From Halictus rubicundus (taxonomy: Eukaryota; Arthropoda; Insecta; Hymenoptera; Halictidae): DNA of 64,000 nucleotides. The stretch spans positions 4,635,822 to 4,699,821 of the forward strand of contig NC_135158.1 of NCBI RefSeq assembly GCF_050948215.1, given 5' to 3'. The stretch's first letter is position 1, and each line of letters starts with the position of its first letter. The notes under the pieces are model-generated. The model searched no databases. It worked only from the letters and a program-made list of their open reading frames with translations, and had not been told where the DNA came from. Shown piece by piece: positions 36,632 to 50,404 of this stretch. Both the position numbers and the translations under genes were made by a program.

Positions 36632-39600
36632 CCTCTCTTTCTCTCTCTTTTGTTTTTGCAGACCTCCAGGCGACTCGGCACTAGGTTACTGGGTTCTCTT
36701 CTCGGGTTGCCTCCTTCCCCTTCATCCTGCTGCTCCCCACCACCAACGGCTCCCGGCTCTCTCTCCCTCGACCCTGTGCAGTGGACGCTGCAGAGTGCAG
36801 ACTAAGGTACCCCGGATGCAAGATGCACCTTTGCACCGCGCTGACATAACGTATCGGGTTATTCCTACCGGCTGAACCTGATCCCTCCGTCCCCCGTCCC
36901 TCTTTCATCCACCGTCCAGATGTTCTTTTCGCTTTTCCACGGCGACTACCCTGGGACTGAAGGGTTGAAGGGATGAATAAGGCAGAACTTGTCTATTGGG
37001 ACTGTTAGGTAATTTCTTTGGGAACTGCTCATGTTTGTTTTGGGGATTTTGTTCTTAGAGGATGTCCTGGTAGTTTCATCCGTCCAACAACCCCTACTTT
37101 CTAACATCTTTATTGATTTTATCAATTCTATTGAGATTGGATTTTTTAGAGGTACAATTGGTGGTGGAATTATTATTCACACATACCAAAACATTTTAAA
37201 TACCCTATTTTTATATGACAGGCTAGGTAGATTGGATTTTTATTATTTTTCGTTATGAAGTATTGATGGCTGAACATATACAGTCATTCACAGGAATTAA
37301 AACAAAAGGGAACAGACATAAAATGTCGATAACGTGTGACAAGCTTGTAAGCAGCTACACAAAAGCGATCGTAGAATTTTAAAAAATTTCTTTCCGGCTA
37401 AACGATGCAGCTCATTGGTCAGCGAATGATTTTACATAACGCTTGATAAGAAACAAGGCCCAGCTCGGCAGCATTCTAACAATCAAAGTCGAGGCCCCAG
37501 CCTTGACTTCCAGCAAGAAACGTCCGGTTTTTTCCGGCGTTAGAATTCAGGAACTGGCTGGTTTCTCGCGAATTTTCTTGCGGCGCGTTCACGTCCGCGA
37601 AACGGCGGGAAAAATGGCGAGCGGCCGTCGTGAGGTCGAGTTCGAGAAAAACGCTCCGTTGTATTGGGACCGTTGTTGTTCTCGTTTCACGGCCAACCCG
37701 GGTTTGCGTATCATGGAGGGGGGAGGGGGAGAGCGCAAGGCGTCGTTTTTAACGGTCCCCAGGTACGGTGGAATTTTTCGCGATCCCGTTAGGGGACCGT
37801 CTTCGGGAAAAAGGCGATACCGTGACCTCGAAGGGCGCAGCAAGGCGCGCCGTAAACGCATAAAACACACCATCTAGGTAGAAAAGCACCCGAGGAAATT
37901 TGCAAACGCCGACGAAATTACGGTACGCGACCTTGTCCAGCCGCTGGATCTCTCTGCTCGGGGACCTATTGCTCTTCTTTCTTCTCTTTTATCCACGACA
38001 AATGTTATGCGCCGGCCCAGGCGCGTCCTGTCGTTCTTTTTACGTCGCAGTCCAGTTTTCGGGGCTTAGGTATCCTCCGCAAAGAAACCTGTTCCCGTTT
38101 TGTTTATGCGGAGGCGACGACAATCGGAAGAAAAAGGGATTTTCTGGCGAATCGTGAAATTTGTCCTTCCAGCTTTTTCAAGCAACACTGTGGAGAACCC
38201 TGTTCAGCGATTCGGTTGAATCTGTGCGGGTACGTAGATCCAACACGAAGATAATGTCCCTTTTTCGCAAAATTTTCCGTTCAGAACGTAGAAAGTAGTT
38301 CGAAGTTAATCACGGAGGAAAGTATCCCAGAATTTTGAACAGCATGAAAATATAAAAATCGTTAGAAAGAACACAAGTTACAGAACAGATTTATCAGAAA
38401 ATAATGTTGAAAAATTACCTTATGATTAATTTGTAGCACCTCCAGTGTTTGCAGCTAATTGTTCTGTGCCAAAAAGCCACAGTGCCCATTTGACTGTGAC
38501 GCCAATTTTCGCACCCCCAAATTGCCACTAGGAATGGAAGAAGCACACCGTAATTCTCGTCTTGGATCACCCTATAAACCCACAGAATTTCATTCTCCAT
38601 GAAAAAGTCGGCTGAAAAAGGTTCGCTCGCAAATACGTACGTTTGTTTCCCGCGATCTCGTTTCCCAGGTTCGCCTCTCGTACAGAAACGTTAATGGCTA
38701 ACAGCCAGCAAATACCTTATCTCGCCTGGCAAAAACAGGATTGCGACTGGCCAGGGCATTTTTCCTTTTGCAAATAAATTATGGTTTAAATTGCACTAGA
38801 TCAAATATGACCAACACGTCATTACGCTGAACGGGACAAGAAATTCGCACGTAATCATGTTACCTTTACCCGGGGGAAAACTAGTCTTAATAAATATTGA
38901 GTCATTCCGTAAGTGACGTGCTCGTAAAATTCATTCCACGCGCAAGAAAGTTTACTGCGATTACATGCCGCGCTGCATTGTCTTTCCACTTGGAAAGTCG
39001 CCGTAACTTCTTCCTTTGGTTGTATCGGAGCGAACGCTATTGCGATGCACTATTACCCCTCGTACTCGGGGTCAAAACTCGCCCATGTTCTTCCGTCGGG
39101 TAGTGTAAAACGTTTCATTTCTTTCTGCTTTCCTTTTTCTAAAAAAATTACCTGAGAATGCCATACTTTCACATGGAGCTTCCCTTGTACTGCTCTACCC
39201 CCAATAAAAAAAAGTCAACCCTCAAGGAAAGCAGCAGGGTGCAATTAGGTTGCAATTCAAGCTCGGAAAAATGGTCCATCAGGGCTGCAATTATCTCTGC
39301 GATTTTACGGGACCCGAAAAACGTTTCGAGAATGGTTGGACCAGCTCATGGACGTTGCTACGGTATCTGTGTTAGGGAGGAGTCAGCATAAGCTGGGAAA
39401 GCACCGTGACGGTGGCCGGATCTGTCCACAATGTAATCACTTTATGGCAGGTTCGTTTCTGTCCCGCTTTTGTCCTTCCACCTGTATATTGGCCCAACGG
39501 GGTCCAAAAAGAGAGTAGAGGGTCGGGGTCGTTACCATTATCGACAGCGCGCCGGTCGCATTATTATGAAGACAATTCGTCGACTATGCCGGGGAATACT

Positions 39601-42249
39601 GCCCGAAGGGTATGATAATCTCCAAGAGGTAAAAATTGCTGATTAATTTAACGACCCGGTCGTAAACCAACGACAGGGCCGCGTGTGTTGCAACTATCTT
39701 ACACTTTTTGGCACCGTGTACCTTCGTGGACAATGGTTTTTAGTGCGCCAAGGGGTGGCGGGAGGGTTTCGTCGAGCTGTTTATTGGACACCACCTTGAG
39801 ACCTCGAAATTGGGGGCAATAATACGCGAAATCTACTGCAGGAACATTTCTCGTCGACGTTTTATTGCGACTATGTGTAATAAATAGACTGCGGATCTTT
39901 GTGTAAAATGGAAACTTTTTACCTGAATAGCAACCAATTGAATTGAAATAGAAAATTATTTTCCTCCTTATTATGTTTAGTAGGTGAAACATAATACATA
40001 TAATAGTTTGTTTAAACTCTCCTATTGTTTTTACTGTATTAAATTACATCCACTCATTTTTGTCATAAACACATAAAATCCGCAGTCTAGCGATGATTAT
40101 TGCTGTGCTATTTAGCTTTTCGACTGGAGGCTCAGCTGTTGTTCACTTCGGATGGACAGGTTGTAAATCACTGTAGGAGCAAATTAGACTTCCTTTCTGG
40201 TTTTATGAGGGATACTTCAAGAACTTCGGGGTGACTGGTTTTCATACACGTTCGTGTTTCGTTCATAATTTTTTAATACATTCGTGTTTAATTTTAGTCA
40301 GATCGTTCTCGTTTAATTCTTATTTAGAGAGTGTCTTTTCAACTCACCCCGTATAAACTGCATCTATATACAAGCTTAAACTATTTTTTAAACTATGTTA
40401 TTTTAAAACCAACCAGCTGCCCTCGTCCACGTTACGCACTCTCACAGTCCGCCTCTTCAATTAAAAAAAAAACCTTCAAATCTCATATGTTTCCGCCATT
40501 TTCCACCCGCGCAACCCGAGTAGCCCACGGAACACTAATTTTCAGGCAAGGTTATAGTCCGTTCATCCTGTAGGAAGTCCGTTTCCCAAACGGGCCGCTG
40601 TGAGAACTCTCCAACCCCCTGGGAAGGCTCCTCGAAACGCGGAAGCTGCGCGTGGATTACACGGATCACAGTTAGGCGATGCTTTCATGGGGATCGTATG
40701 GGAAAACGTAATACAGAGAGGGACGATGAAAAAAATCGGGACGGGGGGAGGGGGGATTGACGCAACTGCACCACCACCCTCTTAAGGGGCAGCCTGCTGG
40801 CGAGCTGACCTAACGGGATCACGGTAACCGCCCTATTGCATCGTGTAGGGGATCAAAAAAATCGAGACGATGAGAAAAAGGAGTCCAGGTTAGGCTCAAC
40901 CCTTCCGCATACCAGTAGACTGTTTAGAAAGTACCTTTCACGCGAGATTCTCTACCCTACCAACCCCTTCTTCGAGGTAAGTGCGTCTTTCCCCTGCCAT
41001 GATCCCTTTTTTCTTTACTTCTCCTCACCCTCCGGAACTTATGGCTCTTCCAGATCACTAGAAAATTGGTCGATCTTCTTGGCCAGCTGCTTGAAAATTC
41101 GCCAGCTGTTTACTCCTGTTTCCTGGACATTCGGGTCCATTTTTTCAATAGAATTTTTTAGCTCTCGGACAGCGGGTGTTTGGTCCATTTTGACCCAAAG
41201 TTACAAGCGCTATTCGTATTGATTCCAAGACAATGATTAACGTTGATCTCAGAAAAAGATGAAATGGAGTTAGTTGTGGCTGCCGTAAAACTGTAAAAAT
41301 CGTTCGTCGTCCGAGGGTTAAGAGACAAACCGGTCTGCTGGTCGCTGATTCGATTAGAAGCTTGACTAATCGGAACGTCTCGGTAATCGATCTGTTTGAA
41401 TACAGCCGAGTGTAGCCGAGAACTCGGGGCCGGGGTTTTTCAACGATCAGAACCGCGACACGCTTTTGTCTATTATCCGCGCTCTGTTTTGCCACAGGAT
41501 TCGATTAATCTCGCGATTTTCAAACGACTTCCGCTCGCGTTTTTAGAGCCGAGGTCTGGGAAACGTTTGGAACATTGTCTGGAGGGAATGCGCTTGGTTC
41601 AAACATTTTTACCGGTGCTGTGGCGTGGAGAAACTTCGAAATATTGACTGCGTTGTTTGACGACGATTGTTTTTAGTGAACAGAGGCAACGGGCATTTTT
41701 AATGAATAGAAAAGTTCATTTTTTCAGGTTCATTTTAAAGGTCCACTTAAGGGTGAATTATAGAACCATCAAAAGAGCAGTATTTTCGAGCTTGGTTAGT
41801 GAGCAGACAGGTATAGTATCGCGCACCCCGCGTCCCATTTACACCTGTCCACAGCCTATCTTCCCCTATCGACAGGGCCCGAGTATTCGTCGCACAGGTG
41901 CACTTAGCTTGCATTTACTAGTGGCAGGGTTCGAAAAGAAAACACCGCGGACTTATCTGACCCGTTTATCTTCCCGTTTCTTCTTTCGTTTTCCGGTGTA
42001 GAAGATGGAGCAATGTCACGCAACACTGGCGCGTATACGCACACGCTTGTGTATCTCTCCTGGTGCTCGTCCTCCTCCCCCAACGTATCACTTTCGGTTT
42101 TAAGGAAGCCTCCCGCAGCGTCCGCGCAGGAATGCATAAAATCCGTGACGGCACCACGAAGGAATCCCCCTTTCGAATCCACATAGACTCGCGAGACTCT
42201 TCCCTTTCACACTGATAAGATTGCCTCGGCATCGTCTTAGTCCTTTACA

Positions 42250-42440
42250 CCCCCACAATTTTCTTCCCGAGACATTTTCTCGCCTCACTATACTTGTCCG
42301 CCTCCCCACACAGTTTTGGCTGTTCCACGCTCTCAGAATTTTCTTCCTCAAACGTCTCTTCACGTCTTTACATTTTTCTCGTCTCTCCATACATCTTTGG
42401 GTTTCCCAAATATTTTTCATCTCTCAGATTTTCCACCCTC
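42250..42440. repeat. Decayed pyrimidine-rich short-period repeat
   Basis: Loosely repeated blocks of the kind CACAATTTTCTTCCCGAGAC and CAGAATTTTCTTCCTCAAAC recur with a period of about 60-70 nt. The strand is almost purine-free. No coding role is seen. Confidence 0.4.
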
Positions 42441-43379
42441 GCACACTTCTCTACTTTAGTATAGCAATTACGTCCTGTTGGTGCTAAAAATATCTGGAGA
42501 AATATGGAAATTATTTTCACTATTCTTTCTGTCTTCATTGGAAATGATAGATGTACACGAAGTGACTAGGAAAAATTATTGCAGATTAATTTACTTATTG
42601 TGGAAAATATTCAGGAAGTCGTCTATCCGATTCAGGCGGAAAATGGCGTGAAATTGCACATCTCGGGCTAGGAACAGTCACGGTAAATTATTTAGTTGTT
42701 TGAGAAAAAATGTCCAGCAAGATCATATTGCAATCTCAGATCAGAAACAGTCTCCGCGTATGACTACGAAAGGATGATCCCGGCGGTTCTACTCGCTGAC
42801 CCTTGAAAATATGCGGATAAGCGGAGGAATCCTCCGGTATTCGAAGCGCCTCGACATTTCGTGACGCATCGATGCTCTGGCAACGTGCATCGCAGCGTTG
42901 CACCGAGAATCGAGGCGCATCACCGGTGAACTGTGGAACGAGCTTTAACACCGGCGCCTTAATTACACGCTGTCCTGTTCCAACGCGCTAATCGTCGGCC
43001 ACTTATCTGACCCAGGCTCGAAACCGAGCGCCGGGGTTTACTGGAACGCGAGTACCATCGGTTTTTCGTCTGTGTTAACACGCGATGGACAAAGTAGATT
43101 GTTTCGGGAGAAGGGTAATAGATTCCGAAAGAATCCCTTTCCAGGAGAACGTGTCTTGCGTGCTGCCGAGTCCCGGCCCTTTGTATTCCACGTGCTTTTC
43201 GGGAAGAACGAAACCGAAAGTCCTTTTTTTCCGCCACTTTCTCTGAACGCCAGAGCCCCGTGCTACCTTGTCGACGTGTAGATCGTGTTTCTAACAAGCA
43301 CTTATGGTGTTAGAGTCTCCTTTTGTTTCTCTCGTAAGATAGTTTTTGATGTGATTTAATAGTACCTTTGTTGAAGAGT

Positions 43380-43570
43380 ATAGTTGAGGAATTTAGAGAA
43401 TTTACTTGAAGAATTCCATTCAGGAATTTATTTTAAGAACTTAGGGTAAGAATTTAATTTAAGACTTTACTTGGACAGTTTAATTTATTTAACCAGTTTA
43501 ATTTAAGACTTTCTTCGAACAATTCAATTTAAAAGCGTATCTCAAGAATTCAGTTCAATTAATTATTAAA
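43380..43570. repeat. Decayed AT-rich minisatellite
   Basis: TTTAATTTAAGACTTT occurs at 43,453 and again at 43,498, a period of 45 nt. Related AATTTA/GAATT-rich blocks lie on both sides. Confidence 0.5.
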
Positions 43571-45562
43571 GAAAAGCAACGGAGAAACGGTTCAGTTTTA
43601 CCGAGGGGGTTGAACGACAGGGTGCAGACGAAGAAGAAGAAGAGAATTTTTATTTAGCTCCTGTTTGAAGAAAAGCTCCTGTCGACGAAGAAAATCTTTT
43701 ATTTGTTCCTGAAGACACAGTCTGGTGAGTACTCTCACAATTTCTCGAGCCATAATGTACGTTACGCAAAATTCTTGAACGGATTAATGAATTTCTAGAT
43801 GATTGACAGAGCGGTGAACGGTGCAGGCCCGCGGACGTGTGATCATCGGACGATTCACGGAGAGGAAGCACCGTCAAAGATGATTTCGAGCAGATCGACC
43901 GTGACAATGAGAGGCCTATGGTCATTACCGGTGGTCCTCTGTCGGGTCTGTAGAAGAAGACGTACCCGGGTGGCCAGATTCCATTTAGCAAACACGACGC
44001 CCATTGATCCGGTTGCCATCTCGGCGATCTCCCCGGTAGCTACCAATCGTCCGTGTCGTTCTCGTCTAGACGTCTCTGATTGCGCACCCTCTCTTCATCG
44101 ATGCTGATTCGTAAATTGCAGATGAACGAGGCCGTTTCGGTGGCAACCGTCTGCTGCTCGAACGGATCTATCTTTAAACTTGTCCCGGTGTTTTTCATAC
44201 AGAGAGTGATTGACTTGTGACCAGTTACAAGTCAATATCCCGGTAACCAGTCTGGATATCGGAAAAATTCTCGATCCGTTTTTCTAGATCGACACGCCGG
44301 AGCCATTTCATCATGAATCCTGCGCACGTTGTTTCTAAATAATACTGGTTCTTTAACACTCTCGCTGGCAATTATGTTTCCATTTGTTCTGCCACGTGTG
44401 CAATACCGGAGCAACGGGAGCCATTTTTTTTTCCGGCCGCCATTTCTTTGGCTGCACGCTGCTCTAATGCAGATCCTGTTACTCAAACCGATGCAAAAAC
44501 TATTTTGGATCTTGCTGCGGTGTATAATGTCTAACGGGTGGACGATTATTTTGTTAGGAATAGAAAACACGGTGCTAAGTAACAATTGGTTCTATTGTGT
44601 CCTGCAACGGCGCGCTGTTTCTTTCGCGTGTAATTTCTACACGCGGGAGTGGGCAAAAAATTGTGGAAAAATTTACTGAAACACTCTGAAGTGTGTAGTT
44701 TACGGCTATGAAATTCAAACGATCGAGCCGAGCCGAAGAAGTTTCGTAATTGCATTTATTTTCGAATGCACCGAGGCGTGAAGGATCCCGGTGCATCCTA
44801 AAGAGAATTAAAAATCGTTCCATTGATTAATGCGCGTATAAATAATTAATCCCCAGTGAATTATAATCTGTCTACAGTCGAATGATGTATCGAAAGTCTT
44901 AATTTGCATGTGACAGAAGTTTTTGCTGAACACTGATCCCTCAAACCGCGACGTTGAGCGGCTGCTCGAGAAAAATCAGGAGCTATCTCGAAAATGAAGT
45001 ATAATGCCATTTCTCAGTATAATGAAACGAGCACTCTGTATGGCGTCTAATAACAAATCAAGGCAGCCCCGCCGCCTAGAAGATTACTATCCCATAAGAC
45101 TCGTCCCGGGTATTTATTAACCATAAATAATTAAGGGACGCTCGTTGGTTTCGAAAGCGCCGTGAACGATCGGGAACCGGTTTGCCATTTATTATAAATT
45201 TCAAAATAATAGCAAAACGCAGTCCTCCAGAGGCATTCCCGCGGCGCGAACTTGATCCCCATTAATAATCGGCCATGGGGAAGTTCGCAACCCTCGAACA
45301 AAAGTGAAAGTGAACACTCGTTCTCCGGTGAACGTGGACGAATGAATAAAGGACGCGTTGCGACAGACTGCCGATTCAGACCGCATTTTTCCGCGATCTT
45401 AACATGTTGTATCTCGTCCGGTAGGCCGTTCTAGCAATTAGCAACAGCACAATGAAGCCGCTTAGACACGTGAACCTGCGGTCGGCGACGTAATTTCAAT
45501 AAATTTCATTCGGCCGGCGTGCGAGAGCGCGTTGTTCATTAGTTAAAACGACGCGACGGAGA

Positions 45563-45586
45563 CGGCGGCGGCGGCGGCGGCGGCGG
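45563..45586. repeat. (GGC)n microsatellite
   Basis: Perfect GGC triplet run of about eight units in GC-rich surroundings. The poly-Ala and poly-Arg readings are not genes. Confidence 0.88.
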
Positions 45587-47040
45587 GGCATCGATTAAAA
45601 TCATAAATTCCGATAATTGCTCGGCGTCGGCCGACGCGTATCAATCTCGGTCCATTAACGAAGCCCGATATTTTATCGGAGTGTCCGCGCGGCGCGATCG
45701 ATTGCGCAACCGAGCGGCCAGCTCGCGCGATCTCTCGAGCGCGACTCGAAAAATCCGCGTGGAATGCAATCGCACGGATCGACGCCGCGGACCGGGACGG
45801 AAGTGAACTAGAAGAAAAAGAGAAACCCGAGATCGACACTGTCTCGACCTCCGTTATCGCCGCTCGAACGTCCGGAGGAATTAAATCACGATCCTTAAAA
45901 TTGGTACGCCAAACATCCTTTCAAAATTCTCTATCGTTTCACTATGACCGCTCAATTGTGCTAATCTTCCGGTGCAATTTCTTCGGTGAATTTTTTACTG
46001 TAATTTCAATTAACCATGTACTTGGGACGAATAATACACAATGTGCAGGTACATTTTACACAATAATTTCAAACGAAGATTTTCATGCTTCCTTGTGGCA
46101 CAGCACAATTATTGAAGCGGCTATTAAAAGGCTACCGGTAGATAAATTGTTAAAAATCAAAATTACTTTTGTTCATTCGCATTGCAAAATCATGAAAGTG
46201 CCCGACTACAAAACGAGAACATCTACCGCACCGTGTGTACAATAAAAATTGCACAGATCACAAGTAGTTATAATAACCCCCACTCACAAAGCAATAAAAC
46301 CGTCGACTTCATTAAAAAAGAAGGGAAGAAAGGCAGAAAGAAAAGGCATCGGACAAAATGGCACTTATAGACCATCCCGTCCTTTCGCCGCAAGGCCGAC
46401 TGCAGCGTTCCGGTGCACCGTGTTGCAACCAGCAGCAGCAGCTTGGCCGGTGCAAGGTCGTGCATAGATCGTGAGCCAAATAAATCGGTGTCCTTCCGCA
46501 ACGACGGGGCATCGATGCCAATCAAGGATCTCTACGGGTCCCTGGCCAGCGAAAGCAAACGTTTTAGAACAATGTAACCTTCTCATTTCATCCTGATCCT
46601 TCTGTTCGATCTGCCTCACAGATAAATCGATCGTGGTGCTATTCCGGCTCGGTTTTCCGGGAAAACTCGGCAGAGTCGACAGTGTCCGAGCCGATCGGTG
46701 TGATTGTTTCGATTTCTGGTTTGCGGCGGCGAAATTTCGAGAGTTCTCTCTCCGGAGGACCAGGGGTTTACGAGCAACCCTTCGTCGAAACAAACGCCGA
46801 GAGAATAGAGTCGTTAGCGGCTGTCAAACCGCGGAGATCTTGCATCATTTCACTTTTACCTGTGTCTCTCCGAAGGGCGCTTTTCTCCCTTTTTTTACCC
46901 TCCTGTCTCTCTCTTTCTCCTTCTCTCTTGCTCTCTCCATCCTGGTCTTTCGAGAGTTTCTTCTTTCTTTTCTTTTTGTTCTTTTTTTGTTCCTCGGTCT
47001 TGTTCGCCCGCCACTTTCTTCGAGACCGGCCGCTGCTGTT

Positions 47041-47042
<2 letters not shown>

Positions 47043-47083
<41 letters not shown>
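47043..47083. repeat. (GA)n microsatellite
   Basis: Uninterrupted GA run of about 41 nt. It creates long overlapping ORFs on both strands that are artefacts. Confidence 0.92.
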
Positions 47084-47085
<2 letters not shown>

Positions 47086-48911
47086 CTCGTTATCGAGCGT
47101 ATCGGATCTCGCGGAGAAAGAATTGACCGAGCCGGCCACCGAACCGAGTTTCCTTGCACCTGTTGCACTTGCACCGGCTCCGGTGCATCGGGCCCATCGG
47201 GAACGGGCACCGAGGAAAGCGGGCCCCGATGATCGATTTGACAGCGGTTAATTGTTAATCGACGCCGGCCGTGGTATGCACAGGCGTCTCGCCGTTTCCG
47301 GGATTCCCGATTCGATTATCTTGGATTCCGCGGCAGTGTAGCAAACCGAACACTCCTGGCTGTACGAGCTTTTCATATTCCCGATGATCCTGCGCTCACC
47401 TCGACAAAGATCGTTGGCCATTGATGATCATGAGGTGGGAGAATACCGCGATTGTTAATGGGACAGGATTTTATGATCTGATTCAATGTCGTTCCCTTCA
47501 GTGGCGAAAAATCATTCAAGATGTGAGTGTGATTTTTTAATGAATTACTAGAATATGGATTCATCGTGAATGTCTTTCATAAAAAGACTCAACTAGCACA
47601 ACAAAGCATTAAACCATTTTTTAAATAAGCTTGTACTAATGAAATTGATGCTAGAAATTTTCAAAAAGTGTCTTCAACGACTAAAAGATGACTAAACACT
47701 TCTCCAAATTATTAAAAGAATTTTGATTCCGTACCTCGTGAAATCCATTCTTATGTCGATACTTTCTTTCAAATAATACGCGTTCGACCATTACTCTTAC
47801 CAACACCATAAACGAGACTATTTTCCACGAATATATCAAATGCCATAATTACAGGCTAGGAAGACTACCCTGGAAAATTGATACACTTGAACAGCAACTT
47901 GAACACCTGTGATGATCTGTGGCTATCACAGAAGGAGGAACGGTAATTTCAACGGCAATTAGAACCGAGGCAGTGTCAAGTTTCACTGACAATAAGAATG
48001 CGCCGAAGCTCTTGACAAAAGTATTTCAGCCCCCGTGCGCATAGTTTGTCCGTTCTTTTCTTGAATATCACGATTTCTATGCATTCGTTTACGATATCAA
48101 TTTTAAAATTAACATAGGAATGCTAGAAATAATTCAAGCCAATGGTGGATAGTCAAGTTCATCAAAGGGAACTGCATACGAGCAGCAGAATGTACTCACA
48201 GTGAAGTGTGTATTTATAATCGACGTATTTCTGGAATGCAGTAACATTTTCTTCGAGAATCGTGTGCTTCGTCTTCCAATATCTGCATTTACATTGTGCT
48301 CGGTTGGAAATACACCGCGAATGCATTTTTACGTGGTATAAATAATGTAATTCGTGGAATACAAGGAAAACAACGCATTTAAGAAAGAATGACATACTCT
48401 TATCTCATTTCTAAAGATTTTTCAGTGTAAACGAATTTTTTCTGCATATTTATTGCGGAAAACTATCCGTACAAATTCGCAGCGAATAATAAGCAATAAA
48501 CTACCCGAATCGAAATTCATAACTCGCGTCGAACAGCAAAAACCGATCGGTACCTTCGCTCGTGGTTTTCGCGCGCAGTTGCAGATTCGCATCGCGGATC
48601 GAGCCGCGGAGTGGAGTCCGCAATGATCGAATTTATCAAGATACTAATCGTTGCGGCTGCGAATACCGCTGCATATTCATTGATGAATTTTTAAACGCGC
48701 CTAAATCATCGGAAGAGATCCTGGAGACTGTTATTACCGGCGGCGCGGCTAAAAATAACATTAAAATATCACACAGTGTCTTCCGTTTGTTGGTGTCGGG
48801 ATCGATATAATAGGGCCCGGAGCGTGATCCAGGCAGATCGGTTCGATCGCACAGGATGCGTAACTTCCTGCATTTGTGCTCCCTCCTACTCCCCCCTCTT
48901 TGCTCGATCCT

Positions 48912-49320
48912 GATGCACCGGACACTCGATGCACCGAAAAACTCTGGTTCGTTTGTCGAGAACTGTCGACAAGCTGCGCTCTCGTTTTTTTTTTAGAGAG
49001 AGAGAGGGAGAGGGAGAGGTTGGACCTATTAAAAAAAGCTTGTAGAAAACTGGAGGTCTATTGTGGGGGAGATGCAATGGCGGTGGTTAGGGGAGAGAAC
49101 AGGGGTGTAACCGGGCGGCTGTTGCACAACCGGAAGGAAATCTGTAACACAAGGATGCAGCTTCCTCCTTTCGTCATCCCGATGCACCGTCGAAGGTGCG
49201 TCTCGATCGAGAAAAAAATCTGCGCCTTTGATGCCAGACCGTTGCGCAACTCCTACATGGTTACAAGTTGATGCGTTCGGTTGCCCATCAGACTTTATGC
49301 ATTGTGCTTACGATGCACCG
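48912..49320 (+). repeat. Cluster of four GATGCACCG 9-mers
   Basis: Exact copies lie at 48,912, 48,928, 49,181 and 49,312 in the same orientation within 409 nt. Further copies in the window lie at 15,504 (+) and, as the complement, at 7350, 26,752, 44,789 and 47,181. Confidence 0.6.
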
Positions 49321-50404
49321 ACAGTCCTTGTGCGCATTTTTACGGATTAGTATTACGCATTTTTAAGAGCGAAACGGGGGATGAATTTTCCTTGCGAGAA
49401 ACCTTGTAATGGATTTTCAAGGTCCCTTTATTGTATTTTAGAAATTATAGTGAGGAATATTTTTTTGCAAGTCCTTGTGGGAAATATAAAATAGGACAAC
49501 TATATTGATTAATGCAATAGTCTGTCCGTCTTTTATAAATATGCGCATGCCATTAGTGTATAAAGATGTTCTACAGATTATTTAAACAAGACCAAAATAA
49601 GGAAAATATTTCTTGCTAGAAGAACCTTCGTGCTAAATGTAAACACCATTCGTTTTTAACACGGTGCATACGTGTTTCCTCGTATTTTATGAATTCGCAT
49701 GTCTCATAAATGCAGAGATGCTAATGTTTTTATTTACAATCGTAAGAGCTAGTGGAAATTGTCGTTTCAATGTTACTGAATGAATGGGGCTCGTTTCTTT
49801 CGATTCGATACTGAAGATGACGCTACGTGTTCGTTTTTAAGTGAATGACTATTCTAAAGATAGCATTTCAATGGTATAGAGAATATTAGAAGAATTCGTC
49901 AGGTTGAAGGCAACGAAAATGATTTACACGCTGGAAAGTACCTCGCAGTATTTAGTCACAGAGAAACACGCCGGTGATTAATAAAGTAATAAGTCGATGA
50001 TTTTCTTCGTAGAGGTAAGCGTCCTTCGACGTCTATTCCTGACGCGGAAAGAGACAATTACATAGGTGACAAATAGCTTTCTAATAAAAAAGAAATTACT
50101 TCTGCGGAACATCTTCTCCCATTTTCCATGACTACGCTATAAGTTTCATACATAGTTGCACAGCATACGTGGCGGTACCAGACAGGAATAAAACACAAAG
50201 TACCAACATTCTGATAATCTAACAATTCCATTTTGCCATCAATTTCTATTACCTCCCTTACCTCCTGAGATTGCCCCCTTATAATACAATATTAAAATAA
50301 ATACCTTCACGAAACAGTGACTTGTAAAAAAAATATTTTCTCCCAGAGATTCCCAAAAAGTGAATCTGCCTCGGATCACCGACGACCCACTTAGCACTGT
50401 ACAC

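Larger units (their letters stand above)
30341..50396. other. Non-coding stretch between mlpt and the transposon
   Basis: No gene was recognised over about 20 kb. Contents seen are CT/GA microsatellites (30,342-30,362; about 32,706-32,729; 33,961-33,992; 36,585-36,627; 47,043-47,083), a GGC run (45,563-45,586), decayed short-period repeats (42,250-42,440 and 43,380-43,570), a dispersed-repeat fragment (46,105-46,156) and a GATGCACCG cluster (48,912-49,320). Donor- and acceptor-like sites near 43,722 and 44,119 could bound a non-coding intron, but I cannot support a transcript. Confidence 0.45.

Noticed and set aside
37443..37877. 144-codon + strand ORF
   Set aside because: Arg/Gly/Lys-rich, unrecognised, antisense also open. 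Treated as chance.
40228..40342. CGGGGTGA and TCACCCCG inverted words about 110 bp apart, like a tiny mariner-type MITE
   Set aside because: Only about eight bases match well and there is no TA duplication at the left end.
46633..47251. ORFs of 189-199 codons on + and 121-123 codons on - around 46.6-47.25 kb
   Set aside because: They run through a CT-rich tract and a (GA)n microsatellite, giving Ser/Leu and Arg/Glu repeats. Mutual overlap in several frames marks them as artefacts.
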